From Ceratotherium simum simum (lineage: Eukaryota; Chordata; Mammalia; Perissodactyla; Rhinocerotidae): a DNA stretch of 64,000 bases. Under the pieces are notes generated by a model. That model saw only the letters and a program-made list of their open reading frames with translations, did not search any database and was not told the DNA's origin. This document shows positions 58,500-64,000 of this stretch, in pieces (the stretch's first letter is position 1; each line of letters opens with the position of its first letter). Where the stretch lies: positions 3,281,318 to 3,345,317 of the forward strand of contig NW_004454178.1 of assembly GCF_000283155.1 (NCBI RefSeq). Direction: 5' to 3'. A program made the position numbers and the translations under genes.

Positions 58500-58700
58500 T
58501 TGAATACTTACACTTGATCCAGGTCGCCCTAGGCTAAGTGTTTTATCTGCATTATCATAAAATCCTATGAAGTAGGTAATTTTATTATTCCTAGTTCACA
58601 AATTCAGTAAACTGAGGCTGAGAAGGATTACATAAATTGCCCAGAATCATACAGTGAGTAAATGGTACAGGCAGCACTCAAATGCAGGTCTGCATGAAAA
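58500..58700 (+). mobile_element. MIR SINE
   Basis: GGCTAAGTGTTTTATCTGCA, TTATCATAAAATCCTATGAA, GTAGGTAATTTTATTATTCC, AAACTGAGGCTGAGAAGGAT, TTGCCCAGAATCATACAGTG and CTCAAATGCAGGTCTG align in order with MIR. Confidence 0.85.
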
Positions 58701-61204
58701 AATGTCTTTGTGGTTTCAATATATAGTCTACCAACATACCTGCTTGGTTTAGGCTGTGTTTTTAAAATTTAGAGTATTTAAATTTCTCTGATATAATTAC
58801 TGTTGTAATCAAGCCTTTCTTTCATTTGCTTGTTTTGCAAAATTAGGAACACAAAACAGCATAATGAGGCAAGATCTTCTTCCTCGTCTATTGTTTTAGG
58901 CATTTGATTTCTTTCCTCCTCGAAGGGATTATTTTGAGTGAGTTAGTTCTTTTCTCAAAGTAAATGTTGTGAGAAACAAATTGAGTTAGTCTCTATAGAA
59001 AGAGAAAGAAAATAATCCCAAAAATTCAGAAAGAAAAAAATGGAAATGTAACAAGATATCTTTCTTGTCAATTTGATTTTACCTAGAACATGTTCACAGG
59101 TGGGAACAAGACAGCAGTTGTTTTTTGATTTGTGGGAAAACTGAAGCTGACATCCTTGATTTGAAGCTTACTTATTTGATCGGAGTTGAAAAGAGTTGCC
59201 TTAAACCCAAGCAGATTGTTATTATATTGTAAAAAGTAAATCTACTGAACAGAAACATGCCTTCTAAGGCTCTGCTTAAAAGACTTATTTTTTATCATAT
59301 ATGTCCCGCCAGGACATTTCTCTCCAGAAGCTGAAACTTCTGGACTTCTTACCCACAACAGTATACCATGGAGAAAGAGAAAGCTGAAGCAAAAGATTCT
59401 CATAGCTTTGCTAGTTGATGGCACCTTGTCACATGCCATGGCTAAGCAGAGCCAAGGGGACTAATTCCCATAATTCTTCAATGTTCTCTTTGAATCAGGG
59501 TTACAGGAGCATTGACATTTCAGACTTATGACCCAAATTCATGATCCTAGACAACATCACTGTGACCTGTTATCTCCAGCACCTCAGATATTGAACAAAC
59601 TCACCACCACCCCTGGCCGTTTACTTTGTGGGACAAGTCAAATTGCTAGAAATTTCTTCCTCTTTTAGGGTCAAAGATGTATCAACCTGCAAAAATGTCT
59701 ACCTTTTGTTTTTACCTTTGCTTTGCCAAGCAAAATAAGTCTAACTCATTTTTCATACATCAGAGCCCTCAAATGGTTAATAATAACAAACCAAGAACCC
59801 TCACCTCTTCAGATCCCTCCATTAATCACCTCCAGGGCCTTCAGTTCACCTTACCTGGCTTTCCTCTTGCTTGTTTGTTTGTTATCGCTGTCATTGTTAT
59901 TTTTGGGTGTATTTTTATTTTTGCTTTGTGGTTAAATTTGTTTGTTTTAAAACAAGTACTTGCCCAGCTTTCTCAAAATCTCCGAGCAAGTCTACAACAC
60001 CACCTTTCTTACTGATATCTCTGTAGTAAGCCCAAGCATTTAAATCCATGTAAAAATTGAATCTAGCTATAAGATGGTCAATGGTAAAAAAATAACTTTG
60101 CATAAGTGGCATATTATGTGTCACAAGAAGATGTGAATTTTAAATTTGAAGCATATCAGTACACTTTATCCAACACTCTCAGTTTATGATTGAGAAGACT
60201 GAAACTCAAATGCCTATAAGTTATTACTCAAGTAATATGCCTGTTGTTTTCTTCCAAAGACTGATTTCCAAGTCAATAAGTACTAAGTTAGAATATATCT
60301 CTGTGTAAACAATGCCAGTGTTTCTCAAGCCACAACGTTCAACACGTACTTGTCTGTAGGAGCACTAGAGAACTACATCACCAGGATAAGTTCATTCGGA
60401 GTTGCACAGCTAGGGGCCAGGAACACAATACACTCTCACCTTTTCAGGATCTGTTTAGGAATCCCAGCATCCTCAATTTCCCCTCCAGACAGGCGCAGTG
60501 GGATTTTCCTCCAACACAGCCCCCAGGCAGTTGTTCCTGCATCCTAAGAATGCCAGTGAGCTGGTCTGAGCAAGTGAAAGCCATGGAGTTGCATACTGAG
60601 GTGAGCGGGGAAGATTTAGGGACTCGGATTCAGGTGCGTGAGATGAAGAAAAGCTGATGTCTCCTGATTGGGTGTATCTGCCTGGCAGATTTCCCAGTCA
60701 TACATTTCTTTTTTTCTGTGGATGCCAGGAATTAGCCTACCAAATTCCTTACCTACAGTCTCAGGGGAATGAAATGCAGTTTCAAGTTCCAACCTTTTTT
60801 TTTCCCTTAGCAATAGTGAACAAATAAGAAATAGAGCATCTAGAGAAAATGTACTCTGATCCTCTAGTCTCTTGCCTCTTTTGTTCTTAAAGCTCCACAG
60901 GCAAGGAAAAAGTAAAATAATTTTTAACTGTAGGATTTTCGCACTGAATGGACTAAAGGAAAATGTATCTACATGTCAGAGAGAACAAGATTAAGGCTGT
61001 TATATCCTGAGTCTCAGGAGCTTGAGGGGAAGAAAGGGTGGGAGTCTTCGGGGGTAGGAATGAGGCTAAGGGAAAAGGTTTGAGGGTGCTTCGGAGAGGA
61101 CATGTACTGGGACGCAGAAAACCGGGATTAATGACAAGGAAACAAGTCACCACTCTCAGGGTTTACTCTATTTCTCTCCAACCTTTCTCCAGCCCTGGGG
61201 CCAA
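58701..61204. other. Unique non-coding DNA, no supported gene
   Basis: 2.5 kb with several short frames; the 112-codon plus frame at 59677-60015 has a hydrophobic stretch but no domain. A speculative signal-peptide-like exon at 59353-59403 (minus) is described in the findings. GC rises mildly at 60400-61140 without a repeat I can name. Confidence 0.4.
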
Positions 61205-61340
61205 GTTCCTCTTTAGTCACAGGGAGATGATGATAACCTAACACCCCTGTGCTGTTGTGGGAACCAAACGAAATGATTACCATAAAGTGACTGGAAAACT
61301 GTAAAGTGCAGTGCCAACGTATCATTCTTATTATTAACTG
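61205..61340 (+). mobile_element. MIR 3' fragment
   Basis: GTCACAGGGAGATGATGATA, ACCTAACACCCCTGTGCTGT, TGTGGGAACCAAACGAAATG, AACTGTAAAGTGCAGTGCCA and TATCATTCTTATTATTAAC follow the MIR 3' end (gggatgataatacctacctcatagggttgttgtgagg, attaaatgag, gtaaagtgctt, attattatt). Confidence 0.75.
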
Positions 61341-62344
61341 ACTCCAAAATCTTGTTCAGTAACAATATAAAATCTGAAAATTTAGTTTTGTTTTTGTTAT
61401 ATTTATATTTTTATTTTTTAAACCCAGATATGAAAAGTAGCAATGGGCCCTGTTACCAGAAACTAAATCAAAAACTCTCATTATAGAATTTTAATATGAG
61501 ATCATTAGAACAGCAGTATAGACTGATGTGGTAATCTATGTTTTATAAAGTCTGTGGGCTACTACAAATGTCTTCTTTTATTAATACCGTACATGTGCTA
61601 TTTTATCACAATGTTTTAAGTTTTACCATTGTATACTTTGAGATATTAAGGCCTTACTTATGCTTAAAGTAAAGAGGAACTAAGTTAATTAACAGACTAA
61701 TTGAGGGTCTACAGATTCACTAAGGTAATAAAATAAAGCAAATGCCTACCCAATAAATCTGTTTCTGTAGAAGTTGTCAGGGCTTCACGTAATCCGAATC
61801 TAATGAAATTTAAGGTACTGAACTGCTTATAGGACAGAATTTAAAATAAAAAAAGAAAACAACAAAACCTGTGTTCTTGCTAACAGCTGGGCTTAAATTT
61901 CAGAATCTTTCAAGCATAATAGACATTAGAAATACTCCCGGAATTATTGAAAGTGAATTAGATGTCTTGGTGGTATCACTAATGGACTACCAATCAAGAA
62001 ATATGTTCTTCATTGTTCTTCCAAAGTGCTACTAGTCAGTTAACTTTGTACTTGTTATAAAGATAGATACAAATCTGGACTTCTGCCTTCTTGTGGTTGA
62101 CAGTTTAAGAAGAACCATCTAACCAATAGAGAATAATGTGATTGTTTGATACAATGCATGTTTATAGATGCCACAGAGTAGACACATTCATGGTCCTCCT
62201 CTCCCTTAGGAGTCATTATCTAATATAACTCTGGACTTTGGAACTTGAGCTCCTATACATAAATGTAAAATGCTGGAACACAGCCCTAAAATTATAGCTA
62301 ATCTTTTGTCATGAGTTAGGAACTGAAGAACGGACTGTTTAGGA
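61341..62344. other. Unique AT-rich non-coding DNA, no gene seen
   Basis: No coding or repeat signature recognised. Confidence 0.5.
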
Positions 62345-62550
62345 TCAGACAGAACTGATGAGGTCTAGACTTGTAACTGTGGGCAAATAACCTCACCAAT
62401 CTGAGTTCCATTTTCCTTACCTGCGTAACAGCAATAGTAAGATCTCTTACACAGTGTTGGTGTGAGGATTACCTGTGACAACAGAGGAAAGGCAGCTAGC
62501 ATAATTTTGGTCATCTGATTGATGCTCAACAAATTAATTGCCGTCCTCTT
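62345..62550 (+). mobile_element. MIR SINE
   Basis: ATCAGACAGAACTGATGAGG, GTAACTGTGGGCAAATAACC, CTCACCAATCTGAGTTCCAT, TTTCCTTACCTGCGTAACAG, TGTTGGTGTGAGGATTACCT and TGATGCTCAACAAATTAATT align in order with the MIR 3' two thirds. Confidence 0.85.
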
Positions 62551-63689
62551 ATAATCCAGACCTTCTAATAGGCTAAAAGAAAAAAAAAACACACTATTTT
62601 AGAAACATCTTGTTTAAGTAATTATTAAACGTCTTCTAGAATATCTAACCTTCAACTATCTCAACAGATATTTTAACGCACATACACATTTTAAAACTCA
62701 TATCACATTCTTGCATGCTGGTTAACCATCGGGGAAGAGTTTATTAGATGAAAATAAGTCTGTTGTAAAAGATTTCCTTGCAATTACTTCACTGCCATTA
62801 TCCTGGCCACCGCTTATGCAGCTTTTCAAATTAATATGCTTAGATTACTGAGCGAGTAATCAGAGCAGTGGAATTCTATGAGGAATGCAATTACTAAAGA
62901 AAATGATCACTCAAGCATTTGAGAAATTGGGGCTACATCTAATTTTGAATAGTGGATCATTATTGACATTATGGAAGCATTCAGTACAAACACTTGGACA
63001 TGTTGCACCAGAATAGTGTATAACTTTGTATACATACAGTAAACAGAACTAGCTGCTTGTTAATATCTCTGTAAAATGTTATTCTACCTAGCTGAAAAAG
63101 AAATAATATCAATCCTGAAGTCAGTACTTTAAAAAAAAATAGGGAGCTGATTGCTTGATTGAATAAAAATTGGATTGTTAACTCACATTTAAAATAAACA
63201 ACTCTAATTTTTCTACTTGAGATAGAGTAATCCTTTGTAGTCTGGAAATACTTATCCAATGAACGCAAATTTAAGAATTGCTTTCCACATACTTCCATCC
63301 TAGAAAACTGCTTAAATACTTTCATCACAGCATTTTAATCATTCCATCACCAAAAGGCCCTCTTTTGACTAAATGACTATGTATAGATAGATGTGCCATG
63401 TTTTTACTCATTTAATGATTTTTAATCAGACTTTTATTTTCTCCAAATTAGCCATCATCCTAACTGAGCCCAGTTGCTTTCAATGAAAATTATTTTTCTA
63501 ATTCTGATTTTTATCTTAGACTTAAAGCCAAAATTATTTTAAGAACCTTGCTATATCTTTAAAAAAGCATCTGAATTAGGAAAGGTAGTAAAGGAAACGA
63601 GTTGAGATTGTTATGTTTATTGTTCTTTCTCTGCTCTCTACTGAGGCAAGCAGTGAAGGAAAATCACTCAATAGTGAGTGATAATTCCT
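62551..63689. other. Unique AT-rich non-coding DNA
   Basis: Contains the candidate conserved element at 62780-62960. The 115-codon minus frame at 62981-63328 is not supported as a gene. Confidence 0.45.
62780..62960. promoter_or_regulatory. Candidate conserved element with inverted repeat
   Basis: Unique sequence with TTGCAATTACTTCACTGCCA, TTATCCTGGCCACC and AATTAATATGCTTAG (POU/homeodomain-like). It also holds the perfect inverted repeat GATTACT (62843-62849), GAGCG, AGTAATC (62855-62861), and further on ATGCAATTACTAAAG. The density of ATTA cores and the lack of transposon similarity suggest an enhancer. No alignment was available. Confidence 0.3.
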
Positions 63690-63775
63690 AATAATCTGAG
63701 CAGTCATGAGCTGTGTGGCCCTGGGGAAGCCACATCACCTCTCAAAGGGTGATAATACAGCATGATGATGATGAC
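63690..63775 (+). mobile_element. MIR fragment with (ATG)n patch
   Basis: CAGTCATGAGCTGTGTGGCC, CTGGGGAAGCCACATCACCT, CTCAAAGGGTGATAATACAG match 'ctagctgtgtgaccttgggcaagtcacttaacctct'. A TGATGATGATGA patch follows at 63761-63772. Confidence 0.55.
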
Positions 63776-64000
63776 TTCAATGAGGATAATGATGTAGGTA
63801 CTGCCAGCCTACCCAAAACATCATTAGTACAAAATAAAGTCATATTTATAAGGTAAAAGTGTTACAAGAGATTATTATGATTATTCTGTGCTCCATTTTT
63901 TAGAGCATTGATTATCCTTTATAGTCATGTAATACAATGAAAATATGCTGAAAGATTTGGTTTCTTTCTTCAGAAAAAATGAATATATGCACAGATAAAA
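63776..64000. other. AT-rich non-coding DNA to window end
   Basis: Nothing recognised. Confidence 0.5.

Noticed and set aside
59677..60015. 112-codon plus frame with a hydrophobic stretch
   Set aside because: A second overlapping frame (59723-59935) is equally open, T-rich DNA gives hydrophobic codons by chance, and no domain is seen.
62981..63328. 115-codon minus frame
   Set aside because: AT-rich chance frame, rich in F, L, I and K, without a domain or gene context.
1..64000. CRISPR arrays, operons, ribosome-binding sites, bacterial terminators
   Set aside because: The window is mammalian; direct repeats seen are microsatellites, a tandem duplication and transposons.

Overview
This window is AT-rich mammalian nuclear DNA with no protein-coding gene that I can support. 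The organism is most likely a perissodactyl (horse, ass, zebra, rhinoceros or tapir). The evidence is six tRNA-derived SINEs of the Equine Repetitive Element (ERE) type: a 'GGGGCCGGCCCGGTGGC' head, RNA polymerase III A and B boxes, a 'GGATGTTAGC...TCTTCCTC' 3' part and an A-rich tail. They sit together with a Laurasiatherian-type L1 3' UTR. No ERE detail that I can see by eye fixes the species. The longest open frames (132, 115 and 112 codons) overlap repeats or look like chance AT-rich frames. There is no CpG island; CpG is concentrated in the SINEs. The window therefore reads as a gene desert or the inside of a very large intron.

Layout. 1-108: 3' end of a young L1 cut by the window edge. 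109-3490: mostly unique. 3491-3760: ERE SINE. 4021-7743: a hAT-Charlie-type DNA transposon split by a 3.5 kb 5'-truncated L1 with a 15-bp target-site duplication. 9060-9590 and 12030-12390: MLT1-type (MaLR) solo LTRs. 10976-15140: scattered L2 and MIR. 18085-20075: MIR copies and a MER5A-like relic. 22199-22585: antisense ERE interrupted by a 180-base assembly gap. 24161-24452: young ERE1 with a perfect 17-bp duplication. 25353-25411: a compound inverted repeat. 25835-26318: a 5'-inverted (twin-primed) L1. 27640-38070: MIR/L2 fragments and one older ERE. 40650-42235: a long L2 relic with traces of the reverse-transcriptase domain. 47388-48092: L1 3' end, followed by a 171-bp near-perfect tandem duplication. 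49727-50150: a hAT element abutting an L2 3' end. 51970-52092: long polypyrimidine tract. 54439-54682 and 58008-58222: two more EREs. 56505-63760: L1, MER5A-like and MIR fragments.

Between the repeats lie long unique stretches. Several have the texture of conserved non-coding elements: dense homeodomain, FOX, SOX, POU, GATA and E-box-like words, low simple-repeat content and no transposon resemblance. The better candidates are near 2490-2690, 14150-14470, 21540-21910, 30520-30800, 35880-36010, 44500-44860, 46830-47110, 49190-49400 and 62780-62960. These are inferences from composition only and need a cross-species alignment.

There are no interacting genes to describe. The clearest biology in the window is its record of retrotransposition (target-primed insertion, twin priming, nested insertion, SINE mobilisation by L1) and of local rearrangement (tandem duplication, inverted repeats). 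I did not find a convincing new biological system.
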